A stretch of 64,000 nt of DNA, taken from the NCBI GenBank assembly GCA_002347265.1, contig DDYB01000020.1, positions 38,345 through 102,344 of the forward strand, read 5' to 3'. This DNA is from Desulfobacteraceae bacterium UBA2245. GTDB lineage: Bacteria; Desulfobacterota; Desulfobacteria; Desulfobacterales; UBA2245. Shown piece after piece: positions 53,253 through 62,415 of this stretch (the stretch's first letter is position 1; each line of letters starts with the position of its first letter). The notes under the pieces are model-generated. The model saw only the letters and a program-made list of their open reading frames with translations, was not told where the DNA came from and made no database searches. Position numbers and translations under genes: made by a program.

Positions 53253-53623
53253 AGATCTTCCTTTAATAGTCGCTCCGAATGAAAGAAGCTTTGGTGTTGT
53301 TGGGTTGTCCCGGACTGTGTACTCCAACGGACATCGGTTTTGCCTTTTGAACCGCCATCAGCAGTGTATTCGTATATTTTGCCGAAGTTCTCAATAGTTT
53401 TTTAAATTTGTCCGTGACGGCGTTTTTTATTTTGCATCATGCGCGGATCATCGGTTCAGGGACAGGGATCCGATCCCTGTAGAAACAAGAGACGATGCCG
53501 CAATCCCGATCAGAAAAATAAAAAATTGAATCGTTTTCACGATGGATCCATGGCGCCTGGGTCGGCTTCCGAAAACCGGATCGAACAAGGGTTTCCGGAA
53601 GCCGGTGAAAGGTGCCGCCCCGC
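53253..53623. other. Spacer between eno and pyrG
   Basis: 371 bp. It contains a hairpin ACAGGGATC/GATCCCTGT (53462-53480) without a T-run on either side. A minus-strand open frame (53437-53682) overlapping the end of eno lacks a ribosome-binding site and coding character. No RNA gene is recognised. The pyrG promoter is probably here. Confidence 0.5.
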
Positions 53624-54901
53624 TTACTGGGCGAGAAAGATGTCGTCGGAAAATCTGGCGGTTGCGCCCAATTCGGCTTCAATGCGGATCAGCTGGTTGA
53701 ATTTGGCGACCCGGTCGGTTCTGGACATGGAGCCGGTTTTGATCTGCCCGCTGTTGATGCCCACGGCAAGATCGGCGATAAAAGTGTCTTCAGTCTCGCC
53801 GGACCTGTGCGAGATGACGGTCGTATATCCGGCGCTTTTGGCCATTTCAATGGCATCCAGAGTTTCGGTGACCGTGCCCACCTGGTTGAGTTTGATAAGA
53901 ATTGAGTTTGCAATCCCCTGCTCGATGCCTTTTTTGAAAATGGAGGGGTTGGTGACGAAGATGTCATCTCCGACCAGTTGAATGGTTCCGCCGAGCTGCT
54001 CCGTCATGGCTTCCCAGTTTTCCCAGTCCTGTTCGGCAAGGCCGTCTTCAATCGAAAGAATCGGGTATTTTTCGATGATCATCTCATAATAATCAATCAT
54101 CTCCTGGGGCGACAGGGCTTTGTTTTCGGATTTCAGCACATACCTGCCGCTTTCAAAAAATTCACTGGCCGCTACGTCCAGCGCCAGTCCGATATCCGAG
54201 CCGGGTCTGTAGCCGGCGTTTTCGATGGCGCGGATAATACATTGAATCGCCTCCTCGTTGGATTTGAAATCCGGAGCGAATCCGCCTTCATCGCCGACCG
54301 CTGTGGCGTATCCCTGTTTCTTCAATATGTTTTTTAGGCTGTGGAAGGTTTCGGCGCCCATCTGAACCGCCTGAACAAGGCTTCTGGCGCCTACGGGAAT
54401 AATCATGAATTCCTGAATGTCCAGATTGTTCGCCGCATGGGCGCCGCCGTTGATGATGTTCATCATCGGCATGGGAAGGCATCGGGCCTGAATGCCGCCC
54501 AGGTATCGATAGAGAGGAAGATCGTAAGCATTGGCGGCGGCGCGTGCGGCCGCCATGGAAACGGAGAGGATAGCGTTCGCGCCGAACTTGGCCTTGTTGG
54601 CGGTTCCATCGAGTTCGATCAGGAATCGGTCGATATTGCCCTGGTCCGCGGCATCCATTCCGAGGATTTCGGGGCGGATTTCCTGATTTACGTTGCGCAC
54701 GGCTGTGGCGACGCCTTTTCCGTTGAAGCGTTCGGATTCAGTGTCTCGAAGCTCCAGCGCTTCCCGGGTGCCTGTTGAGGCGCCTGAAGGCACTGCGGCC
54801 CGTCCGAGGGCGCCGCATGACAGCAGAACGTCCGCTTCGACAGTTGGGTTGCCTCTGGAATCCAAAATTTCCCTTGCTTTTACATCCACGATTTCGGTCA
54901 T
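53624..54901 (-). CDS. eno: Enolase
   Basis: 425 residues. The N-terminus IVDVKAREILDSRGNPTVEA, the GASTGTREALELRD loop (catalytic lid), IKLNQVGTVTETLDAIEMAK with the catalytic Lys, and SHRSGETEDTFIADLAVG are typical. Mg ligands include the Asp in SIEDGLAEQDWENW and the Asp in LVGDDIFVTN. It interconverts 2-phosphoglycerate and phosphoenolpyruvate. It lies upstream of pyrG and is divergent from the winged-helix gene. Confidence 0.98.
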   Translation of the reverse strand: MTEIVDVKAREILDSRGNPTVEADVLLSCGALGRAAVPSGASTGTREALELRDTESERFNGKGVATAVRNVNQEIRPEILGMDAADQGNIDRFLIELDGTANKAKFGANAILSVSMAAARAAANAYDLPLYRYLGGIQARCLPMPMMNIINGGAHAANNLDIQEFMIIPVGARSLVQAVQMGAETFHSLKNILKKQGYATAVGDEGGFAPDFKSNEEAIQCIIRAIENAGYRPGSDIGLALDVAASEFFESGRYVLKSENKALSPQEMIDYYEMIIEKYPILSIEDGLAEQDWENWEAMTEQLGGTIQLVGDDIFVTNPSIFKKGIEQGIANSILIKLNQVGTVTETLDAIEMAKSAGYTTVISHRSGETEDTFIADLAVGINSGQIKTGSMSRTDRVAKFNQLIRIEAELGATARFSDDIFLAQ

Positions 54902-54967
54902 ACCATTCTCTTTTCGTCGATTGGAGTTAACTTTATGATATTTTTAGGTTTAATTGTGTCTCGGTCC

Positions 54968-54995
54968 TTGACAAATTTAAAATAAATGTTACTCT
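54968..54995 (+). promoter_or_regulatory. Candidate promoter of the winged-helix gene
   Basis: TTGACA (54968-54973), 16-nt spacer, TACTCT (54990-54995). It lies in the AT-rich divergent spacer between eno and the gene starting at 55140. Confidence 0.4.
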
Positions 54996-55139
54996 TCAAA
55001 AGTTTTTATGTCAAGTTGGCTGGAGACGTTCTTTTATATGAAAACAGCCTCGGGCATCTTTATGTTTTGTTGCGCCTTCTTCGGTATCGAGGTTGTTGAT
55101 ATGCTTCAATTCAGAGAAAATAAATCCGGTGAAAAGATC

Positions 55140-55562
55140 ATGAAACCAAGAAGCGAATACGAACAGGCCCATCTGGTGGTCGCCGCGATCCGGTTGCTGG
55201 AATACCAGAAAAATTCTCCTCCCAGCGTGGAGGATGTTTCCAGAATGCTTCAATTTTCCATTGAGCAAACCGAGAGAATTCTAAGAAAGCTGATTCAATT
55301 TCAAGCCGTTGATCGGGCAGAAGGAGCCTATGGAACCCGGCTTTTTGTCAAGGATCATCTGGCCGTGGAAGCGCTTTTCAAGGCAGAAGGGGAAAGCGGT
55401 CTGGAAAAGGAGATCAAAAAATTTCAGGAGAACCGGAAACCCATTTCCCAAAAAATCGAATCCATTCAGGCCGAACAAAGAGAGAAGAAAAAAAACCTTT
55501 TTGCCGAGCTGGAGAAAAAGCTCAAGGGCGGGGCGGATAAGACTTCGACGGTGGAAAAATAA
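55140..55562 (+). CDS. Winged-helix protein with C-terminal coiled coil, unknown function
   Basis: 140 residues from the ATG at 55140 (MKPRSEYEQAHLVVAAIRLL); GGTGAAAAG lies upstream. The frame is open to 55008, and an ATG at 55101 would add 13 residues. Residues about 10-75 look like a winged helix (PPSVEDVSRMLQFSIEQTER, then ILRKLIQFQAVDRAEGAYGT). The remainder is charged and helical, likely a coiled coil (KIESIQAEQREKKKNLFAEL). It lies upstream of surE with 38 nt between. I cannot name a family. Confidence 0.75.
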   Translation: MKPRSEYEQAHLVVAAIRLLEYQKNSPPSVEDVSRMLQFSIEQTERILRKLIQFQAVDRAEGAYGTRLFVKDHLAVEALFKAEGESGLEKEIKKFQENRKPISQKIESIQAEQREKKKNLFAELEKKLKGGADKTSTVEK

Positions 55563-55600
55563 GCCTTCCGGAATCGGCGAGCTGAAAAGGAGTATGCTTT

Positions 55601-56299
55601 GTGAAGTTGATTCTTACCAATGACGACGGAATTGAGGCGCCTGGATTGAGTGCCCTGGAATATGCACTGGGGAATCTGGGCGAGTTGGTTGTGGTTGCTC
55701 CGGAATGTTCTCAATCAGAGATCGGCCATCAGGTCACCACGAAGGCGCCGATAGGCTTCAGAAAAATTTCATCCGCACGTTACGGTGTGTCCGGAACGCC
55801 CGCGGACTGCGCCCGAATCGCTCTGACGGTTTTTCATCCGGATGCCGACTGGCTGATCGCTGGAATTAACCGCGGTGGAAATCTGGGCGCCGACACTTAC
55901 ATATCCGGCACTGTGGCGGCGGCCAGGGAGGCCGCCCTGCTGGGGATCAAGGCGATTGCAATTTCCCATTATGTGGCTGAAAACCGCGAGGTCGATTGGA
56001 CGCTTGCCGCGCGACGCGCGGCGCCGGTTCTCAAAAAACTCATCGACAGCGGGCTTGAACCGGCCTGCTTTTTTAACGTCAATCTTCCGCATCCGCCGGA
56101 TGGGTTTCCGGATCCGCCCGTCTCTTTCTGCGCTCTGGATACGATGCCCCTGGCATTCCGCTTTCGGCGCGAAGGGGATCAATATGTTTACAGGGGAAAC
56201 TACCATCAGCGCCCTCGCCAGCCGGGGCGCGATGTGGATATGTGTTTCAGCGGAAGAATTGCCGTCTCAAAGATTCCTCTCGAAATGGCGGATACGTAG
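55601..56299 (+). CDS. surE: 5'/3'-nucleotidase SurE
   Basis: 232 residues from a GTG with AAAAGGAG upstream. The N-terminal metal site MKLILTNDDGIEAPGLSALE, VAPECSQSEIGHQVTTKAPI, the GTPADCARIAL segment and SGINRGGNLGADTYISGTV-type loop (read as AGINRGGNLGADTYISGTVA) are classic. SurE removes phosphate from nucleoside 5'- and 3'-monophosphates and short polyphosphates. It is slightly shorter than average at the C-terminus, but all the core motifs are present. Confidence 0.95.
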   Translation: MKLILTNDDGIEAPGLSALEYALGNLGELVVVAPECSQSEIGHQVTTKAPIGFRKISSARYGVSGTPADCARIALTVFHPDADWLIAGINRGGNLGADTYISGTVAAAREAALLGIKAIAISHYVAENREVDWTLAARRAAPVLKKLIDSGLEPACFFNVNLPHPPDGFPDPPVSFCALDTMPLAFRFRREGDQYVYRGNYHQRPRQPGRDVDMCFSGRIAVSKIPLEMADT

Positions 56300-56428
56300 A
56301 ATACCGGGAAATAGGCTGCCACGGATGATGTGTCTGCCGGCGGCGCCGGGATTACTTATGGACAGCCGAGCTCGGCTGTGATATCAGCAGCTGGAGTTTC
56401 CAGGAATCCCCAAAGAGGAGAATCTGCC

Positions 56429-56686
56429 ATGAATCTGTGGACGGCGGCTCTTCTGGTTTTTGCCATCAATCTGCCGTTCGGATTCTGGCGCGCCGGAACC
56501 CGAAAACTTTCCTTGGCCTGGTTTTTAGCGGTTCACATTCCGGTTCCGCTGGCCATTGGAATCCGGTATTTTTCCGAAATCGGGTGGCAGCTGAGCTCAT
56601 ATCCCATTTTAATCGCCGCTTTTTTTTGTGGACAGTTCTTCGGGGGAAAAATCCGGAAAAGAACCGGATCATCGATTGACAAATGA
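56429..56686 (+). CDS. Small membrane protein of unknown function
   Basis: 85 residues from the ATG at 56429 with AGAGGAG upstream. Three hydrophobic segments are likely (LWTAALLVFAINLPFGFW; LAWFLAVHIPVPLAIGI; SSYPILIAAFFCGQFFGG), ending in a basic tail (KIRKRTGSS). I do not recognise a family; short three-helix proteins of this kind are common in deltaproteobacteria without known function. It lies downstream of surE after a spacer with an 18-bp palindrome. Confidence 0.7.
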   Translation: MNLWTAALLVFAINLPFGFWRAGTRKLSLAWFLAVHIPVPLAIGIRYFSEIGWQLSSYPILIAAFFCGQFFGGKIRKRTGSSIDK

Positions 56687-56795
56687 CCTGTGCGGATCCG
56701 AAAATAGCGGCATTTCAGGGGGTCGTGCCTTTCAATTGAAATCTGGGTTTTGAAACATGTTTCAGAAAAACAATACAATAGATCAAAGGGGCACC

Positions 56796-57134
56796 ATGTA
56801 TACGGTTAAAGCAACCGATGTTCAGGAAGTCGAGCGGCTGAATGCCAGGGTGCGGCTGGTTGTCACCCGAAACACCTTTCCGGGGCTTGAAGCGGCCAGT
56901 CAGGGCATGCTGTCGCTGGACCCGGGAGTTGCCATGAAGGACCATGTCCACGAAAAAAGCATCGAGATTTTTTACCCGGTTTCCGGGAAAGCGGTTCTGG
57001 TCATCGATGGAGAGGAATACCTCATGGAACCCGGAATTGCGGCATGCGTGCCAAAGGGAGTCGGGCACTATCTTCGAAACGATTCTCAGGATACGGCATT
57101 TCAGACCATCATTACGCACGTGCCGCATTTATAG
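56796..57134 (+). CDS. Cupin-domain protein
   Basis: 112 residues from the ATG at 56796, which has AAAGGGG upstream (an in-frame ATG at 56757 is less likely). Single-domain cupin: motif 1 DHVHEKSIEIFYPVSGKAVL and motif 2 MEPGIAACVPKGVGHYLRN. The His residues in DHVHEKS and GHYLRN can bind a metal. Small cupins of this type act in sugar, aromatic or stress metabolism; the substrate is unknown. It converges on the histidine kinase gene. Confidence 0.85.
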   Translation: MYTVKATDVQEVERLNARVRLVVTRNTFPGLEAASQGMLSLDPGVAMKDHVHEKSIEIFYPVSGKAVLVIDGEEYLMEPGIAACVPKGVGHYLRNDSQDTAFQTIITHVPHL

Positions 57135-57149
57135 AGGCTGTTCCGGTTT

Positions 57150-59180
57150 TTATGAAATGTCGGCGCGACCTGAGGTTCCGCCGGACAAGGCCCTGGGCAG
57201 CAAGGCTTTTTGAACGGCTTCGGAGATGCGGGTGCGGGTTAGTGGCTTGGTCAATATTTCATGAATGCCGACCGATTTTGCCGCGCTTTCGGACAAAGAA
57301 TCGCTGTAGCCCGTGCACAGAATGATCGGTATGTCCCGGTGGATCTTCCGGATTTCCGCTGCAAAATCGAGTCCGTTCATATGCGGCATGGTCATGTCGG
57401 TGATGACGAGGTCGAATTTGTCGGGGCTTTCCCGGAAAATGTTCAGTGCCCTGTGAACGCTTGTTTCCGCAACCACCTCATATTCCAGACTTTCCAGCAG
57501 GTCATGGCCCACGGCGGCCAGCATGGCTTCATCGTCGATCAGAAGGATTCTCCGGTTTTTTATCCTTGACGGAGTGATAGAGACGCTCTGCCCGCATTCC
57601 ACCAGCGGAGCTTCCACTTCCATGACGGGAAAATAGACCTCGAACACGGCTCCTTCGCCCGGACTGCTGGATACGAGGACCACGCCGCCATGGTTTTTGA
57701 TAATGCCGTGAACAACCGATAACCCCAATCCCGTACCTTCGCCGGTGGGCTTGGTGCTGAAAAACGGGTCAAAGATTCGGTCCATGATTTCCGGCTGTAT
57801 CCCGTGTCCGGCATCTTCCACGGTCAGTTTCTGATATTTTCCGGGTCGGAAATCCGGATTCAGCGACGCCTTTTTCGCATTGATGGTTACATCCTCCAGG
57901 CTGACTTTCAGCAGTCCGCCTTTTTCTTTCATGGCATGGGCTGCATTGACGCACAGATTCATGATCACCTGATGAATATGGGTCGGATCCGTCATCACCG
58001 GAGACAGATTGGAAGCGATATTCTGGCGGATTTCGACGGAACTGGGAATCGATGCGCGCAGCATTTTCAAGGCTTCTTTAATGATTACAGCCAGCTTGTA
58101 GGGCTTGGGTTCCCCCGGAACCTGCCGGCTGAAGGTCAGGATCTGATTGACCAGGTCCTTTGCGCGCAGACTGGCTTTAAAAACCTCTTTCAGCTTTTTC
58201 TGCTGGCAGCCTTCTTTCGGAGTTTCGAGCATCGCCAGTTCGGTGTACCCCATGATAGCACTGAGAATGTTGTTAAAATCATGGGCAATGCCGCCGGCCA
58301 TGGTTCCGATGGCCTCCATCTTCTGAACGAGATGCAGCTGCTTTGACAGGGTTTGATTTTCGGATTCTCTTGTTTTCAGGGATTCGGCCATCTGGTTGAA
58401 GGCGTGTGCGAGCTTTCCGATTTCATCGTCGGATTCGACGGGAATGTTTTTCACCTCGCCGCCGGCGCCGATCATATTTACCCCCTCGGTCAGTTTCTTG
58501 AGCGGCTGCGATATCCGTTTCGAGATCAGGAAAATCATGGGGGCGATAACGACCAGGAAGATCAAGCCGATGAATATGCCGGTTGCCAGCAGTTTGTTCA
58601 GCTGTTGATTCAGATTGGCTTTTGTCATTGCAACCCGCACAAACCCGATGACGCGATCCCTCGATTCGGGTCGTGAAATATCCGGAAAGGAGGTCGCCTG
58701 CTCTATGTCAAAGATTTCTCCCGAAAGAACCGGCGCAAAGAAAATAAAGGCCCTGGGAGCGTTATCATAGAACGGCAATTCGGACCGGAACGCTTCCGGA
58801 GACAGGGCGGCCTGTTCCGGACTTGTTTCTCCGGAATCGGTGCTTTTTGAATCGAATGAAGCGTTTTTGAGATTTTTCAGAAGTTTCCCCTGGCGGTTGT
58901 AGATTGAAACCTCATAAACATCGGACTGCTGCAGAATTCCTTCCCCAAGAGCGGTCAGCAACGCTGCATTCTCTGAGAATACGCCGATTTTGGAACTGTG
59001 GGCCAGAATCTGCGATATCAGCAGCCCTCTCTGGGTGAGATGCATGGTCAGAGTACTGCTCTGATATTGAAAGAAAAAAAATGTAAAGGCCGCGATCAGG
59101 AGGAAAATGCTGGTCGTGAAGATCATGAAAATCCTCAGTCCAAAACTTTCCCGCAGCTGTTGAATGAAATTCAATTTCAA
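57150..59180 (-). CDS. Hybrid sensor histidine kinase (HAMP, HisKA, HATPase, receiver)
   Basis: 676 residues. Membrane helices at about 15-37 and 199-220 enclose a periplasmic sensor of about 160 residues. A HAMP domain (about 221-273) leads to the phosphoacceptor His300 in GTMAGGIAHDFNNILSAIMG, the ATPase motifs (LCVNAAHAM; DAGHGIQPEIMDRIFDPFF; GTGLGLSVVHGIIKNHGG) and a C-terminal receiver with phosphoacceptor Asp in DLVITDMTMPHMNG. It senses an external signal and phosphorylates its own receiver; no separate output regulator is adjacent. The binding-protein gene lies 13 nt upstream in the same direction. Confidence 0.95.
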   Translation of the reverse strand: MKLNFIQQLRESFGLRIFMIFTTSIFLLIAAFTFFFFQYQSSTLTMHLTQRGLLISQILAHSSKIGVFSENAALLTALGEGILQQSDVYEVSIYNRQGKLLKNLKNASFDSKSTDSGETSPEQAALSPEAFRSELPFYDNAPRAFIFFAPVLSGEIFDIEQATSFPDISRPESRDRVIGFVRVAMTKANLNQQLNKLLATGIFIGLIFLVVIAPMIFLISKRISQPLKKLTEGVNMIGAGGEVKNIPVESDDEIGKLAHAFNQMAESLKTRESENQTLSKQLHLVQKMEAIGTMAGGIAHDFNNILSAIMGYTELAMLETPKEGCQQKKLKEVFKASLRAKDLVNQILTFSRQVPGEPKPYKLAVIIKEALKMLRASIPSSVEIRQNIASNLSPVMTDPTHIHQVIMNLCVNAAHAMKEKGGLLKVSLEDVTINAKKASLNPDFRPGKYQKLTVEDAGHGIQPEIMDRIFDPFFSTKPTGEGTGLGLSVVHGIIKNHGGVVLVSSSPGEGAVFEVYFPVMEVEAPLVECGQSVSITPSRIKNRRILLIDDEAMLAAVGHDLLESLEYEVVAETSVHRALNIFRESPDKFDLVITDMTMPHMNGLDFAAEIRKIHRDIPIILCTGYSDSLSESAAKSVGIHEILTKPLTRTRISEAVQKALLPRALSGGTSGRADIS

Positions 59181-59193
59181 TGGTATTGGGCCC

Positions 59194-60105
59194 TTATTCT
59201 ACCATATTCACTTCGTTTAAAACCTTGCCGTCCAGGTGGATGCCCAGTTTTGCGGCGACCCTTGGATTGACTGAAATTACCGGCGTTCTGGCATCGGTTC
59301 CGGGTATGGACTGAACCGGCGTTCCGTTCAGAATTCTCCGGGCCATTTCACCGGCCTGTCGTCCCATGTCATACGGGTCGGCGCTGATCGAAACCAGCGC
59401 GCCCAGTTTCAGGTATTTCTCCGAAAAGGTCAGGATCGGTATTTTGTTTTCAATTGAAAACAAAAGCAAAAACTCAACGGTTTCCGGCCTGACGACGGTC
59501 AGATCCGGAACCATCCAGAATATGTCGATCTGACTTCTGATGTTTTTCAGAAGATCAGGGACCTGGTTAGCGCTGTGGACAGGTGCGGATCTGAGCCGCA
59601 GGTTCAGCCCTTCTGCGGCGGATGCGGCTTTCTGCTGCAAAAGACCGGTTTGAGAAGGGTCGTACAGAAGTCCGACGGATTGAATGGAAGGAATGATTCT
59701 TAAAAGCGCTGTCAGCTGAATGTCCGGGGGGATGACCAGATCGACGCCGGTGATATTGGTCGCCCCGCTCACAATGTTTTCCGGATGAAGCGCCATGATG
59801 TAAACAACGGGGATATTGCGGATGTTTCTTGCCGCCGTCAATGCGTTGGTTCCGACGGCCAGAATCAGTTTGGCATTTGAGATTCGAAGATCCGCTTGAA
59901 TATCCGCATCCGGAAGATCGGCCAGATCAACGTACGTAAAGGACTGCCGGAAAAGGCTTTGAGCCCCCTGAAGAGCTGCTTGGTAGGGCGGCACTTTCAG
60001 GGTCTGAATGGCCACAATACGGGAGTCCGCCCACGCCGGATCCGACCCGGAAACCGCCAGACTAATGATCAGGCTGATTATAACGATGATTCTTTTGGGC
60101 GTCAT
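59194..60105 (-). CDS. Periplasmic ABC-type substrate-binding protein (PF04392 type), orphan
   Basis: 303 residues. Signal peptide (about residues 1-26, ending WADSR) and a two-lobe binding protein of the ABC_sub_bind family: ILAVGTNALTAARNIRNIPV, VVYIMALHPENIVSGATNIT and SVGLLYDPSQTGLLQQKAAS are typical. No permease or ATPase gene is present, and it is paired with a sensor kinase, so it probably presents a ligand to the kinase rather than importing it; this is inference. Divergent from the TonB receptor gene. Confidence 0.88.
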   Translation of the reverse strand: MTPKRIIVIISLIISLAVSGSDPAWADSRIVAIQTLKVPPYQAALQGAQSLFRQSFTYVDLADLPDADIQADLRISNAKLILAVGTNALTAARNIRNIPVVYIMALHPENIVSGATNITGVDLVIPPDIQLTALLRIIPSIQSVGLLYDPSQTGLLQQKAASAAEGLNLRLRSAPVHSANQVPDLLKNIRSQIDIFWMVPDLTVVRPETVEFLLLFSIENKIPILTFSEKYLKLGALVSISADPYDMGRQAGEMARRILNGTPVQSIPGTDARTPVISVNPRVAAKLGIHLDGKVLNEVNMVE

Positions 60106-60253
60106 ATCTTAATAAAGTTCCGGAACCCGTGGGGCTTCCGGATAAAGTAACATATATATTCTTGAATGTTTATTAAAAAACTGGTAGGTGCTCCTAACAT
60201 ATTTTTCTTTTATGCGAAATATTAATTTTTACTAAAACCAGACAGGTCTGTGC

Positions 60254-62170
60254 GTGAAAGCAAAGGCTTTAATCCTGTTCCTCTTCTTCTGCCTGGCGCT
60301 GATTCGGAGTGCATCCGCCGAGTTGGGTGAAGAGATGCGGATTCTGAACATGTTTTACGAGGAAAAGGATCTGGTTGTTTCCTCAACCCGCCAGCCCAAG
60401 CATATTTTTGATTCCGCTGAAAACATAACGGTGATCACGTTAAAAGAAATCGAGGCCATGAACGCCCATACCGTGGGCGAGGTGCTTTCCCGGGTGCCGG
60501 GGCTGTTTGTAAACTCCAACCGTGATTTCGGCGCCACCACACTGATCAACGCCCAGGGGGTGAGCGCCCGGCACGTTCAGATCCTGCTCGACGGGATTCC
60601 CTGGAATTTCAATTTCAATGAGACCGCCGAAACCAACACCATTCCCATCGGCATCGTCGAGCGCATCGAGGTGGTCAAGGGCCCGGCATCCTCGGTCTGG
60701 GGGCCTTATCTGGGCGGGGCGGTCAACATCATCACCAAGGATGTGGGGAACTGCGCGGTTCCATCCGGCAGCATCAGCGCTTCATACGGAAACAGCAGAA
60801 GCGGCGACTACCGCGCCGAGGCCAGGGGGGCGGCCGGAGCGACGGGATATTATCTGTTTGCCGGGCACCAGGCGTCAGACGGGCTCGTATCCGGGCGAAG
60901 TTTTGACAATGACGGTTTTTTTGCCAAGATTCACGCGCCGGTGACCGACAGACTGTCGCTTGGCGCCAGCCTGGGGTACAGTGATCCGGATGCGGATTTG
61001 GGGGATTACCCTGCCTATGGCTTTTCAAGCAATTACTGGAGTCGGGCCCTGTGGGGCAAGGGCTATCTTCGGGGGGAAATAACGGAATCGCTTTCTCTTC
61101 ACGCCTCGGCCTACAAGCTGACGCGAAAACATGCTTCGGAAAATCTGGAGCTCGGCAACGGCGGGTCCTTGGGAGATCTGCTGCTGTCCACGGACAGCGA
61201 GGAGGACTTCAGCGGCGCCAATATCGAGTTCTCCTGGAAACCCGCGAACCATTCCGTGGTGACTGGTGCGGAATATATTCGGGGGGATTTTGATTCGCGT
61301 CTCAGAACCGGAGAATACTACCAGTTTCTGGGCGCCCATCCTGTGTCTTTGGATCAGAGCGCTGAAACCCGCCAGAGCTTCTATATCAACGATACGATTC
61401 TGCTGGGGCGGTTTTCGCTGACTCCCGGTCTTCGCTACGATCACAGCAGCCTGGGGGACGAGAACCTGAGTCCGAGTTTCGGGGTGACCTGCAAACTTCC
61501 GGAAAACACCCTGCTCAGAGCCTCGATCGCCCGGGGCTTTTCCCTCCCCCCCTTATCGCTTAAAAAAACCGGCGGCTTGTTTCTGGATTCCAACCCAAAT
61601 CTGGATTCGGAGAGCATCTGGTCCTACCAGATTGGAATGGAAACCGCCCAGAAATATTTCTGGCTCAAGGCAACGCTTTTTTACCATGAAATCGAAGACG
61701 GTCTTGTCAAAATCTATTATGGTGGCGAATCTCCAGCCAATAATGACATTTATGTGAACGGGAGTTCAGCAGACCAAAAAGGCTTTGAAATCGAGTGGGA
61801 AACGGTTCCGGTCTGGAATCTCTCGTTGAAGGCCGGATATTCCTATGTCCATTACAGCCCCGCAGATATTGAATCCGGTGCGGAAAACGCCCATACGGCG
61901 GATATCTGCCTGAAATACGATGACAACCAGGGGCTTAATATTCAACTGATGGGGAGCCTGGTAGACTGGGGGCTGCCTGCAGATCGGCCAAGCGAGGACG
62001 GCGAGTTTATCTGGGATCTGGTCTTTTCCAAACGCTTGCCCGGTTTCAGGCGAATATTGCCCGAGGTCTTCGGCGCGGTTCATAATCTTTTGAATCAGGA
62101 TCAATACCTTTTTCCAGAACAAAAAAATCCGGATCGCTGGATGGAAGCCGGAATCCGTATCCGTTTTTGA
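60254..62170 (+). CDS. TonB-dependent outer-membrane receptor
   Basis: 638 residues from a GTG. After a signal peptide (about 1-22, ending SASAEL) comes a segment EEMRILNMFYEEKDLVVSST that I associate with receptors of this phylum, then the plug (HTVGEVLSRVPGLFVNSNRD; VSARHVQILLDGIPWNFN; IERIEVVKGPASSVWGPYLG) and the 22-strand barrel with C-terminal DRWMEAGIRIRF ending in Phe. It imports an unknown ligand (siderophore, cobalamin or another chelate) across the outer membrane. No cobalamin riboswitch is seen in the 148-bp upstream spacer. The binding protein and kinase lie divergently. Confidence 0.93.
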   Translation: MKAKALILFLFFCLALIRSASAELGEEMRILNMFYEEKDLVVSSTRQPKHIFDSAENITVITLKEIEAMNAHTVGEVLSRVPGLFVNSNRDFGATTLINAQGVSARHVQILLDGIPWNFNFNETAETNTIPIGIVERIEVVKGPASSVWGPYLGGAVNIITKDVGNCAVPSGSISASYGNSRSGDYRAEARGAAGATGYYLFAGHQASDGLVSGRSFDNDGFFAKIHAPVTDRLSLGASLGYSDPDADLGDYPAYGFSSNYWSRALWGKGYLRGEITESLSLHASAYKLTRKHASENLELGNGGSLGDLLLSTDSEEDFSGANIEFSWKPANHSVVTGAEYIRGDFDSRLRTGEYYQFLGAHPVSLDQSAETRQSFYINDTILLGRFSLTPGLRYDHSSLGDENLSPSFGVTCKLPENTLLRASIARGFSLPPLSLKKTGGLFLDSNPNLDSESIWSYQIGMETAQKYFWLKATLFYHEIEDGLVKIYYGGESPANNDIYVNGSSADQKGFEIEWETVPVWNLSLKAGYSYVHYSPADIESGAENAHTADICLKYDDNQGLNIQLMGSLVDWGLPADRPSEDGEFIWDLVFSKRLPGFRRILPEVFGAVHNLLNQDQYLFPEQKNPDRWMEAGIRIRF

Positions 62171-62304
62171 CCTTGATTCGAATCGTTTCAGTGCCGCAAG
62201 AACAGATTTTCTTTAAAATCCGTCGTTTTGCCTTGCATTTTTTCATGCCTTTGCTAACCTGCCTGTAAATTCTAAAGTGGACCGTGCTGAAAAAGGAGAT
62301 ATTT

Positions 62305-62415
62305 ATGAAAAAAGATCAAAAACGAAAAAAAATAGTGGTGGTGGATGCGGGTGTCTGTCTGGAAAAGTCATCGTATCTTGTTTGTTGCTACTTATCTTTA
62401 TTCCCCGTGCGATAA
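62305..62415 (+). CDS. Short ORF upstream of the radical SAM maturase, candidate peptide precursor (frame unresolved)
   Basis: The ATG at 62305 has a strong ribosome-binding site (AAAAAGGAG, ending 62298). In its own frame the ORF has 36 codons (MKKDQKRKKIVVVDAGVCLE at the start). In the -1 frame, entered at the A8 run at 62325-62332, the sequence reads NSGGGCGCLSGKVIVSC and stays open to 62504. Slipping once at A_AAA_AAA would join the basic N-terminus MKKDQKRKK to this Gly/Cys-rich stretch, giving 66 residues. Small Gly/Cys-rich peptides next to a SPASM enzyme are typical modification substrates. Slippage, a mutation, a sequencing error or chance are all possible. Confidence 0.5.
   Translation: MKKDQKRKKIVVVDAGVCLEKSSYLVCCYLSLFPVR

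Noticed and set aside
53437..53682. 81-codon minus-strand ORF between eno and pyrG
   Set aside because: It overlaps the eno end, has no ribosome-binding site and reads like low-quality translated spacer.
60106..60253. Cobalamin riboswitch before the TonB receptor
   Set aside because: The spacer is too short, and no B12-box-like sequence is visible.
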